NCBI RefSeq assembly: GCF_008824185.1
Contig: NZ_CP044426.1
Location: 620,001-684,000, forward strand
From: Paracoccus pantotrophus
GTDB taxonomy: Bacteria > Pseudomonadota > Alphaproteobacteria > Rhodobacterales > Rhodobacteraceae
Direction of reading: 5' to 3'
Length of the DNA stretch: 64,000 bases
Part shown: positions 42,641 to 52,630 of the stretch, piece by piece
Layout: each line of letters opens with the position of its first letter
How positions within the stretch are numbered: position 1 is the first letter of the stretch
The notes under the pieces: model-generated
What the model saw: the letters and a program-made list of their open reading frames with translations, nothing else
The model's database searches: none
What the model was told of the DNA's origin: nothing
Made by a program: the position numbers and the translations under genes

Positions 42641-44560
42641 ATGCAAGACAACAACCGCAACCTCATCCTGGCGATGGTGCTTTCCGCCCTCGTCATGCTC
42701 GTCTGGTCGATTTTCTTCGCCCCCGAGCCGGTGCCGCCCGCGCAGGATACGGTGCCGGCCAGCAGCCAGGGCGTCCCCCAGCCCGAAACCGGCGCCCCGG
42801 CGACGCCCGGCGCGGTGCCGCAGGGCGCGGCGCCGGAGCTGGAGCCCGCGGCGGCAAGCAACGATCCTTCCGCCAATGCCGGGCGGGTCAGGATCGAATC
42901 TCCCTCGCTCGCCGGCACGATCTCGCTGGCCGGCGGCCGCATCGACGACCTGGAGCTGACCGGCTATCACGAGACGCTGGATTCCCGCTCGCCCTATGTC
43001 CGCCTGCTGTCGCCGACCGCCCAGACCACCGTGCAGGCCGAAGGCAGCCCGGTCGCGCCGGGCGGCAATGCCGAGGTCGCGGTGCAGAAACCCTATTACG
43101 CGGTCTATGGCTGGATGCCGGCCGCCGGCACCGATCCGGCCCTGGTTCCCGGCCCGGCCACCATGTGGGAGGTCGAATCCGGCTCGACCCTCGCGCCCGG
43201 CCAGCCGGTCACGCTGCGCTGGGACAACGGCGCCGGCCAGATCTTCCGCCGCACCTATGAGCTGGACGACAAGTTCCTGTTCACCGTGACCCAGTCGCTT
43301 GAAAACACCGGGGCCGCGCCCTTCGCGGCGGCGCCCTATGGCATCCTGGCGCGGCACGGCAAGCCCGATACCCAGAATTTCTTCGTCCTGCACGAGGGCG
43401 CGGTCGGCATGACCGATGGCAAGCTGCTGGAAGAAAAATACAAGGACATGGCCAAGCTCGACCCGCTGCCGGGCGAGGGGCCGGCCCAGCTGATCGAGGT
43501 GCAGGAAAACGGCTGGATCGGCTTTACCGACAAGTACTGGATGACCACGCTGGCGCCCGCGCCCGGCCAGTCCTTTACCGCGGTGGTGAAATACGCCCCC
43601 GGCGCCGACATCTACCAGACCGAGGCGCGGATGCCGGTGCAGACCGTCGCCCCCGGCGCGACCGGCACCAGCTCGAGCTATCTCTTCGCCGGCGCCAAGG
43701 TCTGGGAGGTCATCAACGGCTACCAGGAAGCCCCCGGCATCGACCGTTTCGTCGATTCCATCGACTGGGGCTGGTTCTATTTCCTGACCAAGCCGATCTT
43801 CCGCCTGCTGCACTGGCTGCACGGTATGATCGGCAACATGGGCTGGGCGATCATCGCGCTGACCTTCGTGCTGAAGCTGCTGGTCTTCCCGCTGGCGCGC
43901 AAATCCTACATCTCGATGGCCAAGATGAAGGAGCTGCAGCCCGAGATGGAGGCGATCAAGCAGCGCACCGGCGACGACCGGATGAAGTTCCAGAAAGAGG
44001 TGATGGAGCTTTACAAGCGCGAGAAGGTGAACCCCGCCGCGGGCTGCCTGCCGGTGCTGCTGCAGATCCCGATCTTCTTCGCGCTCTACAAGGTGATCTT
44101 CGTCACCATCGAGCTGCGCCATGCGCCCTGGATCGGCTGGATCCGCGACCTTGCCGCGCCCGACCCGTCCAGCCTGTGGAACCTGTTCGGCCTCTTGCCC
44201 TGGGCGGCGCCGGGCCAGGGCAGCTTCCTGCACAGCTTCACCCTGCCGGTGCTGGCGATCCTGCTGGGCATCTCGATGTGGATGCAGCAGAAACTGAACC
44301 CGGCCCCGACCGATCCGGCGCAGAAGATGATCTTCGCCTGGATGCCTTGGGTGTTCATGCTGATGCTGGGCGGCTTCGCCTCGGGTCTGGTGCTGTACTG
44401 GATCACCAACAACACCATCACCATCATCCAGCAATACACGATCATGTCGATGCACGGCCACCGGCCCGACTTCTTCGGCAATATCCGCTCCAGCCTGCCG
44501 TCACGCGCCAAGACCGAGGCCAAGGCGGGCGAAAAGGGCGGGGACAAGGGCGGCAAATGA
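42641..44560 (+). CDS. yidC: Membrane protein insertase YidC
   Basis: 639 aa from ATG 42641; the frame is open from 42590 without support. N-terminal anchor (residues ~7-24), Pro/Ala-rich linker, large periplasmic beta domain, then five conserved helices starting WGWFYFLTKPIFRLLHWLHG and including AGCLPVLLQIPIFFALYKVI and the final VLYWITNNTITIIQQ. Basic tail with KGGDKGGK. Inserts and folds inner-membrane proteins. Its stop overlaps the next ATG. Confidence 0.97.
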   Translation: MQDNNRNLILAMVLSALVMLVWSIFFAPEPVPPAQDTVPASSQGVPQPETGAPATPGAVPQGAAPELEPAAASNDPSANAGRVRIESPSLAGTISLAGGRIDDLELTGYHETLDSRSPYVRLLSPTAQTTVQAEGSPVAPGGNAEVAVQKPYYAVYGWMPAAGTDPALVPGPATMWEVESGSTLAPGQPVTLRWDNGAGQIFRRTYELDDKFLFTVTQSLENTGAAPFAAAPYGILARHGKPDTQNFFVLHEGAVGMTDGKLLEEKYKDMAKLDPLPGEGPAQLIEVQENGWIGFTDKYWMTTLAPAPGQSFTAVVKYAPGADIYQTEARMPVQTVAPGATGTSSSYLFAGAKVWEVINGYQEAPGIDRFVDSIDWGWFYFLTKPIFRLLHWLHGMIGNMGWAIIALTFVLKLLVFPLARKSYISMAKMKELQPEMEAIKQRTGDDRMKFQKEVMELYKREKVNPAAGCLPVLLQIPIFFALYKVIFVTIELRHAPWIGWIRDLAAPDPSSLWNLFGLLPWAAPGQGSFLHSFTLPVLAILLGISMWMQQKLNPAPTDPAQKMIFAWMPWVFMLMLGGFASGLVLYWITNNTITIIQQYTIMSMHGHRPDFFGNIRSSLPSRAKTEAKAGEKGGDKGGK

Positions 44561-45315
44561 CCGCCCGCATTGCCCGGATCCGCCGGCACCCGATCAAGGC
44601 GATCGGCGGCGAGGATCTGCGCCGCACCCGGCTGGATGCGGCGCGGCGCCTGCCGGGCGACCGGCTCTGGGCGCTGCTCACCGCAGCGGGCGAGCGCCAC
44701 GCCGGCGAGGTGCCGGGGCGCTGGCTGCCGAAATCCTGCTTTCTGCGCGGCGCGGCCTCGGCCGGGCTGCAGGCGGTGCGCGGCGGCTGGGGCGAGGGCG
44801 CGGAAGGGGGCCGCATCCGCCTGACCCATCCCGACCTGCCCGAGCTGGAGTTCGACCCCGAGACCGAGGGGTCGCGCCTCGTCGAATGGGTGCGCCCGCT
44901 CTGGCCTGCGGACAAGCCGGCGCCGACGCGGCTGGTGCGCGGCCCGACAGGCTGGACCGATGCGAACCAGCCCTGGATCTCGATCCTGTCGCTGTCCAGC
45001 CTGGCCGATCTGGAAGGGCGGCTGGGCCAGCCGCTCGGTATCGAACGCTGGCGCGGAAACCTGTGGCTTGAGGGCTGGCAGCCCTATGCCGAGCGCGAAC
45101 TGATCGGCCATGTCCTGACCCTGGGCGAGGTCGAGTTGCGCGTGACCGAGACCATCGGCCGCTGCCCCGCGACCAGCGCCGATCCGGCCACCGGCCGCAT
45201 CGACATCGACATGCCCGAGACGCTGGAGGCGCAGTTCGGCCATCGCGATTTCGGCATCTATGCCGAAGTGGTGAGTGGCGGCGAGATCGCGCTGGGTGAC
45301 GAGGTGCGGGCATGA
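44557..45315 (+). CDS. MOSC domain-containing protein
   Basis: 252 aa from ATG 44557, overlapping the yidC stop (ATGA). N-terminal MOSC-N-like beta barrel (IRRHPIKAIGGEDL) and a MOSC domain with RWRGNLWLEGWQPYAERELIG and the conserved cysteine in ETIGRCPATSADP. Such proteins bind a molybdenum cofactor or deliver sulfur. Coupled to both yidC and engB. Specific substrate unknown. Confidence 0.85.
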   Translation: MTARIARIRRHPIKAIGGEDLRRTRLDAARRLPGDRLWALLTAAGERHAGEVPGRWLPKSCFLRGAASAGLQAVRGGWGEGAEGGRIRLTHPDLPELEFDPETEGSRLVEWVRPLWPADKPAPTRLVRGPTGWTDANQPWISILSLSSLADLEGRLGQPLGIERWRGNLWLEGWQPYAERELIGHVLTLGEVELRVTETIGRCPATSADPATGRIDIDMPETLEAQFGHRDFGIYAEVVSGGEIALGDEVRA

Positions 45316-45962
45316 AGGTCGCCTTTCCCGTCGCCCCCGAGCCGGATGCCGAGACCGCCGAGGCGGCGCGCAAGCTGTTCGCCGGCCCGGTCGATTTCCT
45401 CAAGGGCGTGGTCGCCATGGATGGGCTGCCGCCCGCCGACCGGCCCGAGGTCTGTTTTGCCGGCCGCTCGAATGTCGGCAAGTCCAGCCTGATCAACGCG
45501 CTGACCGGCCGGAACGGGCTGGCGCGGGCGTCGAACACGCCCGGCCGCACGCAGGAGATCAACTATTTCACCCTGGGCGAGCAGGCCTATCTGGTCGACC
45601 TGCCGGGCTATGGCTTTGCCAAGGCGCCGGTGGCGGTGGTGGCGAAATGGCAGGCGCTGCTGAAGAACTACCTGGCTGGCCGGGCGACCTTGCGCCGCGC
45701 CTTCACGCTAATCGATTCGCGCCATGGCGTGAAGGATGTCGATCACGAGATCATGAAGCTGCTCGACCGCTCCGCCGTGCCCTTCCAGGTGGTGCTGACC
45801 AAGGCCGACAAGATCGGCAGAGAGGCGATGGAGGCCACCGTCGCGCAGGTGCAGGAGGCGCTGCAAAAGCATCCTGCCGCCTATCCCGAGCTTGTGATCA
45901 CAAGCTCGGACAAGGGGCAGGGCATTGCCACGCTGCGCGCCATCATAGCCGCTCTGGACTGA
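45312..45962 (+). CDS. engB: Ribosome biogenesis GTP-binding protein YsxC/EngB
   Basis: 216 aa; start overlaps the MOSC stop (ATGA). G1 GRSNVGKSSLINAL, G3 VDLPGYGFAK, G4 VLTKADKI. GTPase needed for 50S subunit assembly. Full length. Confidence 0.96.
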   Translation: MKVAFPVAPEPDAETAEAARKLFAGPVDFLKGVVAMDGLPPADRPEVCFAGRSNVGKSSLINALTGRNGLARASNTPGRTQEINYFTLGEQAYLVDLPGYGFAKAPVAVVAKWQALLKNYLAGRATLRRAFTLIDSRHGVKDVDHEIMKLLDRSAVPFQVVLTKADKIGREAMEATVAQVQEALQKHPAAYPELVITSSDKGQGIATLRAIIAALD

Positions 45963-46008
45963 TCGGCGCCCGCGTCCTAGGGTCGGGTGCGACGAACAGG
46001 GGCCCCTG

Positions 46009-46923
46009 ATGAGAAAGCAGAACATGAACCGTGACTGGATCGCCACCGCCCGCACTTTGTCCGAAGCGCTGCCCTATATGCAGCGATATTCGGGCGCGGT
46101 GGTGGTGGTGAAGTTCGGCGGCAATGCCATGGGCGACGACGAGGCGATGGCCGAATTCGCCCGCGACATCGTGCTGATGCGGCAGGTGGGCATCCATCCG
46201 GTCGTCTGCCATGGCGGCGGGCCGATGATCAACGACCTGCTGGGCAAGCTGGGCATTGAAAGCCGCTTCGTGCGCGGCAAGCGCGTCACCACCCGCGAGA
46301 CCGTCGAGGTGGTCGAGATGGTGCTGTCCGGGCTGGTCAACAAGCGGATCGTGCAGGCGATCAACGATGCCGGCGGCCGCGCTGTCGGCATTTCCGGCAA
46401 GGACGACGACCTGATGGTCTGCGCGCCGGACGACCCGGAACTGGGCTTCGTCGGCCGCCCGGTCGAAATGAACGTGCAGATCATCCGCGACCTCTACAAT
46501 GCCGGGCTGATCCCGGTCATCGCCCCGGTGGCCACGGGGATGGAGGATAACGAGACCTTCAACGTCAACGGCGACACCGCCGCGGGGGCGATCGCCGGTG
46601 CGCTCAAGGCTGACCGGCTGCTGCTTCTGACCGATGTCTCGGGGGTCAAGGACGCTTCGGGCGAGGTGGTGACGGCGATGCATCCCGACCAGGTGCGGGC
46701 GATGATCGCCGACGGCACCATCGCCGGCGGCATGATCCCCAAGACCGAGACGGCGCTGAAGGCGCTGGAGGAAGGCGTGCGCGCCGTGGTGATCCTGGAC
46801 GGGCGGGTGCCCAATGCCTGCCTGCTGGAACTGTTCACCGAACATGGCGCCGGCTCGCTGATCCGCTCGACCGAGCCGCGGGTCAAGCCGCGCGGCTTGC
46901 GCCAGGGGGACAGCGGCCTGTGA
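46009..46923 (+). CDS. argB: Acetylglutamate kinase
   Basis: 304 aa from ATG 46009 (46024 also possible). VVVKFGGNAMGD nucleotide loop, HGGGPMINDLLGKLGI substrate loop, NGDTAAGAIAGALKADRLLLLTD and the C-terminal GAGSLI. Second step of arginine synthesis. Follows engB by 46 bases, probably same operon. Confidence 0.96.
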   Translation: MRKQNMNRDWIATARTLSEALPYMQRYSGAVVVVKFGGNAMGDDEAMAEFARDIVLMRQVGIHPVVCHGGGPMINDLLGKLGIESRFVRGKRVTTRETVEVVEMVLSGLVNKRIVQAINDAGGRAVGISGKDDDLMVCAPDDPELGFVGRPVEMNVQIIRDLYNAGLIPVIAPVATGMEDNETFNVNGDTAAGAIAGALKADRLLLLTDVSGVKDASGEVVTAMHPDQVRAMIADGTIAGGMIPKTETALKALEEGVRAVVILDGRVPNACLLELFTEHGAGSLIRSTEPRVKPRGLRQGDSGL

Positions 46924-47030
46924 CCGGCGCGGCATCGCGCCCGAAAGAGAGGGCTTGCCCGCCCGGCGGAAGCTATGGCAGGCTCGGCGACGTCGCGTAA
47001 TTTTAACCGTCTGGCCGAAAAGGCAATTCG

Positions 47031-47549
47031 ATGACTCCACTCGGGCACTGCCGTCTGATCCTGACCCGCCATGCGAAATCGTCCTGGGACGATCCGGCGC
47101 AGCCCGACCACGACCGGCCGCTGAATGCGCGCGGCCGCCGCTCGGCGCGCGAGCTGGGCGACTGGCTGGCCAGTCGCGGCTACGAGCCCGAGGAAGTGCT
47201 GTGCTCGACCGCCGAGCGCACGCGCGAGACCTGGGCCGGCATCGCCATGGCGCCCCTGGAGGTGCGGCCGCATATCCGTTACGAGCCGGGCCTTTACCAC
47301 GCCGCGCCCCAGAAGATGCTGGAGATCCTGCGCAGCGCCTCGGCGCCGACGGTGATGATGATCGGCCACAATCCCGGCATTGCCGAATTCGCCGCCATGC
47401 TGCCGGCGCGGGCACCGCTGGACCCGGATTTCCGCCGCTATCCGACGGCGGCGACGCTGGTCGTCGATTTCCAGATCGACGACTGGTCGGAACTGGCCCC
47501 CGCGCAGGGCAGCGTGCTGGATTTCGTCCGCATGGACGGGCGCGACTAG
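47031..47549 (+). CDS. Histidine phosphatase (SixA-like)
   Basis: 172 aa. Catalytic RHG-type motif reads LTRHAKSSWDD; second His in MMIGHNPGIAEFA. Such SixA relatives dephosphorylate phosphohistidine or small phosphoesters. Ends on a CTAG that is also the end of the convergent pfkB gene, so the two share their last bases. Confidence 0.88.
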   Translation: MTPLGHCRLILTRHAKSSWDDPAQPDHDRPLNARGRRSARELGDWLASRGYEPEEVLCSTAERTRETWAGIAMAPLEVRPHIRYEPGLYHAAPQKMLEILRSASAPTVMMIGHNPGIAEFAAMLPARAPLDPDFRRYPTAATLVVDFQIDDWSELAPAQGSVLDFVRMDGRD

Positions 47550-48514
47550 CTCGGGCCTCGCATCTGCGTCACCACGCGGGCGGCGAACAGCCGTTCGACA
47601 TCCTCGCCCCGGCAGAGCTCGGTCGCCGGCGTCTGCACCGCGGCCGAGGCGGCGGCGGCCGCCAGCCCCAGCGCATCGCGGACCGGCCAGCCGCGGGCAT
47701 GGCCCAGCGTGAAGCCGGCCAGGAAGCTGTCGCCGGCGCCGACCTTGCTGACCACCTGCACCCGCGCGGCCTCGGCATGCCAGATGCCCTGGTCGGTGGC
47801 GATGATATTGCCATCGCGACCCCGCGCCACGATCACCCCATGCGCGGCCCCCGAGGCCACGAGACTGGCCGCGAAACCGGCGGTGTCGGCGCGGAAGGGC
47901 AGGGGATGGCCGGCCAGTCCCGCGGCTTCCTCGTCGTCCATGCGCAGGATCTCGACCCGGCGGTCGGTGGCGGCGGCCACCTCGGCCAGCGCCTCGCCCG
48001 ACGTGTCCACGACCAGCCGTGCGCCGGTGCCGCGCAGCCGCTCGGCCAGCATGGCCGCGAAGCGCGCCGGCACGCCCGGCGGGTTCGAGCCGGACAGCAC
48101 AACCAGCGCACCGGGCTCGGCGGCGCCGGTGGCGGCTTGCAGCGCGGTCTCGACATCGTCGGCGGACCATTCCGGGCCGGGCATGACGAAACGGTATTGC
48201 TGGCGGATGGTGCGGTCGTCCACGGTCAGGGACTGACGCGTCTCGCCCGGCGCGGGCAGGGTCATCAGCGGGACGCCGGTTTCCGCCAGCAGCTCGGCGA
48301 TGCGCTGCCCGGTGGCGCCGCCAAGCGCGACCAGCGCCGTACTGTCGCCGCCCATGGCGCGGATCGCGCGGCTGACATTGATGCCGCCGCCGCCCGGATC
48401 GAAGCGCGGCGCCTCGCAGCGCAGCTTGATGTCGGGCACCACCTGGCGCGTGCCGGTGGTCACGTCCAGCGCCGGGTTCAGGGTGATGGTCAGGATCGGC
48501 GCCTGCTCCATCAT
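47546..48514 (-). CDS. 1-phosphofructokinase family sugar kinase (PfkB)
   Basis: 322 aa from ATG 48514, which overlaps the metallopeptidase stop. PfkB signatures: TLNPALDVTTGT, DPGGGGINVSRAIRAMGG and the C-terminal ATP/catalytic KVGAGDSFLAGFTLGHARG. Phosphorylates fructose-6-P, fructose-1-P or tagatose-6-P; which is not determinable. A second start at 48511 is equally possible. Confidence 0.88.
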   Translation of the reverse strand: MMEQAPILTITLNPALDVTTGTRQVVPDIKLRCEAPRFDPGGGGINVSRAIRAMGGDSTALVALGGATGQRIAELLAETGVPLMTLPAPGETRQSLTVDDRTIRQQYRFVMPGPEWSADDVETALQAATGAAEPGALVVLSGSNPPGVPARFAAMLAERLRGTGARLVVDTSGEALAEVAAATDRRVEILRMDDEEAAGLAGHPLPFRADTAGFAASLVASGAAHGVIVARGRDGNIIATDQGIWHAEAARVQVVSKVGAGDSFLAGFTLGHARGWPVRDALGLAAAAASAAVQTPATELCRGEDVERLFAARVVTQMRGPS

Positions 48515-48918
48515 TCCCACCAGCGGTCGATGGCGGCGATGTCGTCGTCCGACCAGCCGAAATGATGGGCGAATTCATGCACCACGACATGCGCGACCAG
48601 CTGGCCCAGCGTTACGTCCCCGCGCGAGGCCCATTCGTCCAGGATGGCGCGGCGAAACAGCCAGACCGTGTCGGGAAAATGCTGCGGCGCGCTGGCGGAT
48701 TTCTCGGTCATCGGCACGCCGTCATAGAGCCCGGTCAGCTCCAGCGGGTCGTCGATCTCCAACTCGTCCAGGAATTCCTCGCTGGCGAAATCCTCGACGC
48801 GCAGCACCACCTGGGCGGCCGGACCGGCGAATTCCGGCGGCAGGCCGGCGATGGCCTCGCGCGCCAATTCCTCGATCATGGCCGCGTCGGGGGCCTCGGC
48901 ATTCTTCCAGTCAAGCAT
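48511..48918 (-). CDS. Zincin-like metallopeptidase family protein
   Basis: 135 aa with HVVVHEFAHHFGWSDDD, an HExxH zinc site followed by a distal acidic residue. Small minimal zincins of this type are widespread in alphaproteobacteria. No signal peptide. Translationally coupled upstream of the PfkB kinase. Target unknown. Confidence 0.88.
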   Translation of the reverse strand: MLDWKNAEAPDAAMIEELAREAIAGLPPEFAGPAAQVVLRVEDFASEEFLDELEIDDPLELTGLYDGVPMTEKSASAPQHFPDTVWLFRRAILDEWASRGDVTLGQLVAHVVVHEFAHHFGWSDDDIAAIDRWWE

Positions 48919-48995
48919 CGGCTCACCTCGTCTTTGGTCCCCGATATGGACAAAAACCGCCGTTTGTGAAAGAGCGAAGCCGACAGGAGATCCCC

Positions 48996-50321
48996 ATGAC
49001 CACCACCCGTTTCGCCCCTTCGCCCACCGGCCACATCCATGTCGGCAACCTGCGCACGGCGCTGATGAACTATCTGATCGCGCGCAAGGCGGGCGGCACC
49101 TTCATCCTGCGCCTGGACGATACCGACCGCGAACGGTCGAAGCAGGAATATGCCGACGGCATCCAGCGCGACCTGGAATGGCTGGGCCTGCAATGGGACC
49201 GGATCGAGCGGCAGTCGGATCGCCTCGACCGCTATGCCGAGGCGGCGCAGGGACTGCGCGCAGCCGGGCGGCTCTACGAGGTGTTCGAGACCCCGACCGA
49301 GCTGGACCTGAAGCGCAAGAAGCAGCTCAACATGGGCAAGCCGCCGGTCTATGACCGCGCCGGGCTGAGGCTTTCGGCCGAGGACAAGGACCGGCTGCGC
49401 GCCGAGGGCCGCGCCGGCTATTGGCGCTTCCTGCTGGACCGGGAGCGGATCGAGTGGCGGGACGGCATCCTGGGCGAGATTTCCATCGACGCGGCCTCGG
49501 TCTCGGACCCGGTGCTGATCCGCGCCGACGGGCAGGTGCTTTACACCTTCGCGAGTTCGGTCGACGACGCCGAGATGGGCGTGACCCATATCGTGCGCGG
49601 CGCCGACCATGTGACCAATACCGCGACGCAGATCCAGATCATCCGCGCGCTGGGAGCCGAACCGCCGACCTTTGCCCATCACAGCCTGCTGACCGGCGCG
49701 CAGGGCGAGGAACTGTCCAAGCGCCTGGGCACGCTGTCGATCCGCGACCTGCGCGAAAACGGCGTGGCGCCGGAGGCGCTCTTGTCGCTGATGGCGCGGC
49801 TGGGCTCGTCGCAGCCGGTCGAGTTGCGGATGTCGCTGGACGAACTGGCCGAGGGGTTCGACCTGTCGCAATTCGGCGCCTCGCCCACCAAGTTCGATGC
49901 CGAAGACCTGTGGCCGCTGACGCGCGAGGCCAACCAGTCGCGCCCCTTCGCCGAGGTCAGGGACCGGATCGCCGCGCTGGGCGTGCCGGACGAGCTGGCC
50001 GAGCGGTTCTGGCGCGTCGCCTCGCAGAACATCACCCGGCTGGACGACCTGGCGGGCTGGTGGCAGATCTTCTCGACGGGGGCCGAGCCGCAGATCGACG
50101 CCGAGGATGCCGATTTCATCGCCGAGGCGATGAAGCTCTTGCCGCCGCCGCCCTATACCGATGCGAGCTGGGGCGAGTTCACCAATGCGGTCAAGCAGGC
50201 GACCGGCCGCAAGGGCAAGGGCCTGTTCATGCCGTTGCGCAAGGCCCTGACCGGCCAGGCGCATGGGCCGGACATGTCCGAGGTCATGCCGCTGTTGCAG
50301 GTTGTGCGCGCGCGCGGCTGA
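48996..50321 (+). CDS. gltX: Glutamyl-tRNA synthetase
   Basis: 441 aa from ATG 48996 with CAGGAGA upstream; an enormous open frame from 48300 is a GC artefact. Class I HIGH-like site RFAPSPTGHIHVGNLRTAL and KMSKS-like GEELSKRLG. The shorter length and sequence are those of the alphaproteobacterial GltX type that may also charge tRNA-Gln, which is later amidated. Confidence 0.94.
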   Translation: MTTTRFAPSPTGHIHVGNLRTALMNYLIARKAGGTFILRLDDTDRERSKQEYADGIQRDLEWLGLQWDRIERQSDRLDRYAEAAQGLRAAGRLYEVFETPTELDLKRKKQLNMGKPPVYDRAGLRLSAEDKDRLRAEGRAGYWRFLLDRERIEWRDGILGEISIDAASVSDPVLIRADGQVLYTFASSVDDAEMGVTHIVRGADHVTNTATQIQIIRALGAEPPTFAHHSLLTGAQGEELSKRLGTLSIRDLRENGVAPEALLSLMARLGSSQPVELRMSLDELAEGFDLSQFGASPTKFDAEDLWPLTREANQSRPFAEVRDRIAALGVPDELAERFWRVASQNITRLDDLAGWWQIFSTGAEPQIDAEDADFIAEAMKLLPPPPYTDASWGEFTNAVKQATGRKGKGLFMPLRKALTGQAHGPDMSEVMPLLQVVRARG

Positions 50322-50343
50322 GCCTGCGGCGTCAATCACGCGC

Positions 50344-50369
50344 AAAGGCCGCCTTTAGGGGCGGCCTTT
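50344..50369 (+). terminator. Terminator of gltX
   Basis: AAAGGCCGCC (50344-50353) and GGCGGCCTTT (50360-50369), perfect 10-bp stem. Confidence 0.85.
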
Positions 50370-51103
50370 GTCGTTTCAGGCCGGCCGGACCCTGCCGCTG
50401 CAAGGACCGGTCCGCTGTTTATTGTTCGATATGTATGGGCAAGAGGAATCGCCAGACGCGAGTAGGGATCCGGCCGTGCCCAATAAAGACGCAACCATGT
50501 CAGGAACGGATCCCGCGACCTCTTGCCGGTTCACGACCGGGCGGGAACAAGGATGCGCACCCGCCCGGTCAGTTTTGAACACATGACCAAAGACCATTTA
50601 CCAAGGTTAACAAACAACCGCTTACGCAACGATGCCTGTATGCACCGTCACGCCGCGGAAGGGAATATATCCATAAGTTAGGTGCCGTTTGCTGACCTAA
50701 TAACGGCAGCCCGTTGATTTTGCGGCGGCTGCAACTTGCGGCTGCAAGGCACCCAGGCCGGCGGAAGATCGCTTATCGCCGCTTCCCTAGGGTCAACCGG
50801 TTCGGCGGCCGATGGGACGATAATGCCCATTTCAACCAAAGGATGTCCTCTGGCCTCAGTTCTCGCGGCGAGGGTGGGCGGGGGGCGGGCGTTTTCCGGC
50901 ACCACCCCTGGCGCGGCCCAGCCGGAAACACCGTGCGAAACCCGGCCGGGACGCGGCGATTCCTGCCTTCCTCCTTGCTATGCCGGCCGAAATCCCATAG
51001 CTAGCGCGCTGAAACAGGCGGAGGCGCGGAACGTTAGGTTCCGGCGTCGGCGAGGCTGTAATGCCTCGGACCCGCAAGACGGTTCGTGGATGAAGGAAGA
51101 CAA
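50370..51103. other. Long intergenic region before tig
   Basis: About 730 bases without a supported gene. The middle (~50580-50700) is A+T-richer and probably holds the tig promoter. ORFs on both strands lack ribosome sites or family-like sequence. A small RNA cannot be excluded. Confidence 0.5.
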
Positions 51104-52438
51104 ATGCAGGTCAAGGAAACCCAGAACGAAGGGCTGAAGCGGGGCTATGAATTCACCCTGCCTGCGGCCGATCTGGCGGCGCAGGTGGATGCGAAGCTGA
51201 AAGAGGCCCAGCCCGAGGTCGAGATGAAGGGCTTCCGCAAAGGCAAGGTGCCGATGGCGCTGCTGAAGAAGCAGTTCGGCCAGCGCATCATGGGCGATGC
51301 CATGCAGGAGGCCATCGACAAGGCGCTGCGCGACCACCTGGAGAAATCCGGCGACCGCCCCGCCCTGCAGCCCAAGATCGAGATGGTCAACGGCGAGACC
51401 TGGAAAGAGGGCGACGACGTCGTCGTCACCGTCGCCTACGAGGCGCTGCCCGCCATCCCGGAAACCGACCTGTCCGGCGTCGAGCTGGAGCGGCTGGTGG
51501 TCGAGGCCAGCGAGGAGCAGGTGACCGAGGCGCTGGAGAATCTGGCCAAGAACGCCCAGAGCTTCGAGGATCGCAAGAAGGGCAGCAAGGCCAAGGACGG
51601 CGATCAGGTCGTGATCGACTTCAAGGGCATGGTCGATGGCGAGGCCTTCGAGGGCGGCTCGGCCGAGGATTACCCGCTGGTGCTGGGCTCGGGCAGCTTC
51701 ATCCCCGGCTTCGAGGAGCAGCTGGTCGGCGCCAAGGCTGGCGACGAGATCAAGGTCGAAGTGAAATTCCCCGAGGATTACGGCCATCCCGGCCTGGCCG
51801 GCAAGGACGCGATTTTCGAGACCGCCGTCAAGGCGGTGAAGGCGCCGAAACCGGCCGAGATCGACGACGAACTGGCCAAGAAATTCGGTGCCGAAAGCCT
51901 GGACGCGCTGAAGGGGCAGATCCGCGAGCGGCTGGAGGCGGAATACAAGGGGGCCTCGCGCCAGGTTCTCAAGCGCGCGCTGCTGGACAAGTTGGACGCG
52001 CTGGTCAAGTTCGACCTACCCGATTCGCTGGTCGAGGCCGAGGCGCATCAGATCGCGCACCAGCTCTGGCACGAGGAGCACCCCGAGGAACACGGCCATA
52101 ACCATGGCGAGATCGAGCCGACGGAGGAGCACAAGAAACTGGCCGAGCGCCGTGTCCGGCTGGGTCTGCTCTTGGCCGAAATCGGCCAGAAGGCCGAGAT
52201 CACCGTCTCGGACCAGGAGATGACCCAGGCCGTGCTGCGCCAGGCGCGCCAATATCCCGGCCAGGAGCGCGCCTTCTTCGAGTTCATCCAGCAGAACCCG
52301 CAGGCGCAGCAGCAGCTGCGTGCGCCGATCTTCGAGGACAAGGTCGTGGACCATATCGTCGAGGGTGCCAAGGTTTCGGAGAAATCCGTGACCAAGGAAG
52401 AGCTGGAAAAGGCCATCGAGGCGCTGGATCAGCTCTGA
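51104..52438 (+). CDS. tig: Trigger factor (ribosome-associated chaperone, PPIase)
   Basis: 444 aa from ATG 51104. Ribosome-binding signature FRKGKVPMALLKKQFGQ near residue 45, FKBP-type PPIase domain with DGDQVVIDFKGMVDGEAF, and the helical C-terminal substrate-binding arms. Binds nascent chains at the exit tunnel. Slightly longer start (51086) rejected for lack of a site. Confidence 0.96.
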   Translation: MQVKETQNEGLKRGYEFTLPAADLAAQVDAKLKEAQPEVEMKGFRKGKVPMALLKKQFGQRIMGDAMQEAIDKALRDHLEKSGDRPALQPKIEMVNGETWKEGDDVVVTVAYEALPAIPETDLSGVELERLVVEASEEQVTEALENLAKNAQSFEDRKKGSKAKDGDQVVIDFKGMVDGEAFEGGSAEDYPLVLGSGSFIPGFEEQLVGAKAGDEIKVEVKFPEDYGHPGLAGKDAIFETAVKAVKAPKPAEIDDELAKKFGAESLDALKGQIRERLEAEYKGASRQVLKRALLDKLDALVKFDLPDSLVEAEAHQIAHQLWHEEHPEEHGHNHGEIEPTEEHKKLAERRVRLGLLLAEIGQKAEITVSDQEMTQAVLRQARQYPGQERAFFEFIQQNPQAQQQLRAPIFEDKVVDHIVEGAKVSEKSVTKEELEKAIEALDQL

Positions 52439-52460
52439 TCCGCTGCCTTGCCGCGACGAG

Positions 52461-52489
52461 AAGGGCCGTCCCGCTGGGGCGGCCTTTTT
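52461..52489 (+). terminator. Terminator of tig
   Basis: GGCCGTCCC / GGGGCGGCC stem (one wobble) followed by TTTTT at 52485-52489. Confidence 0.85.
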
Positions 52490-52540
52490 CATTGCCGCAC
52501 CCGGCTGGCCAGGGCGGGGTCGGAATGCGGTGGTGCAGAT

Positions 52541-52562
52541 GGGTATTTGTGGAACGAAGAAG
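52541..52562 (+). repeat. 22-nt intergenic motif, copy 2
   Basis: Starts GGGTATTTGTGGAACGAAG then AAG; differs from copy 1 at one position. Lies 50 bases after the tig terminator. Confidence 0.75.
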
Positions 52563-52630
52563 CCGGCTCAACGGGTCGCGCCTTGCTGGCGGCACCGGCG
52601 GGCGGCGGCCCATCCTGGGGCCCTTCGGCG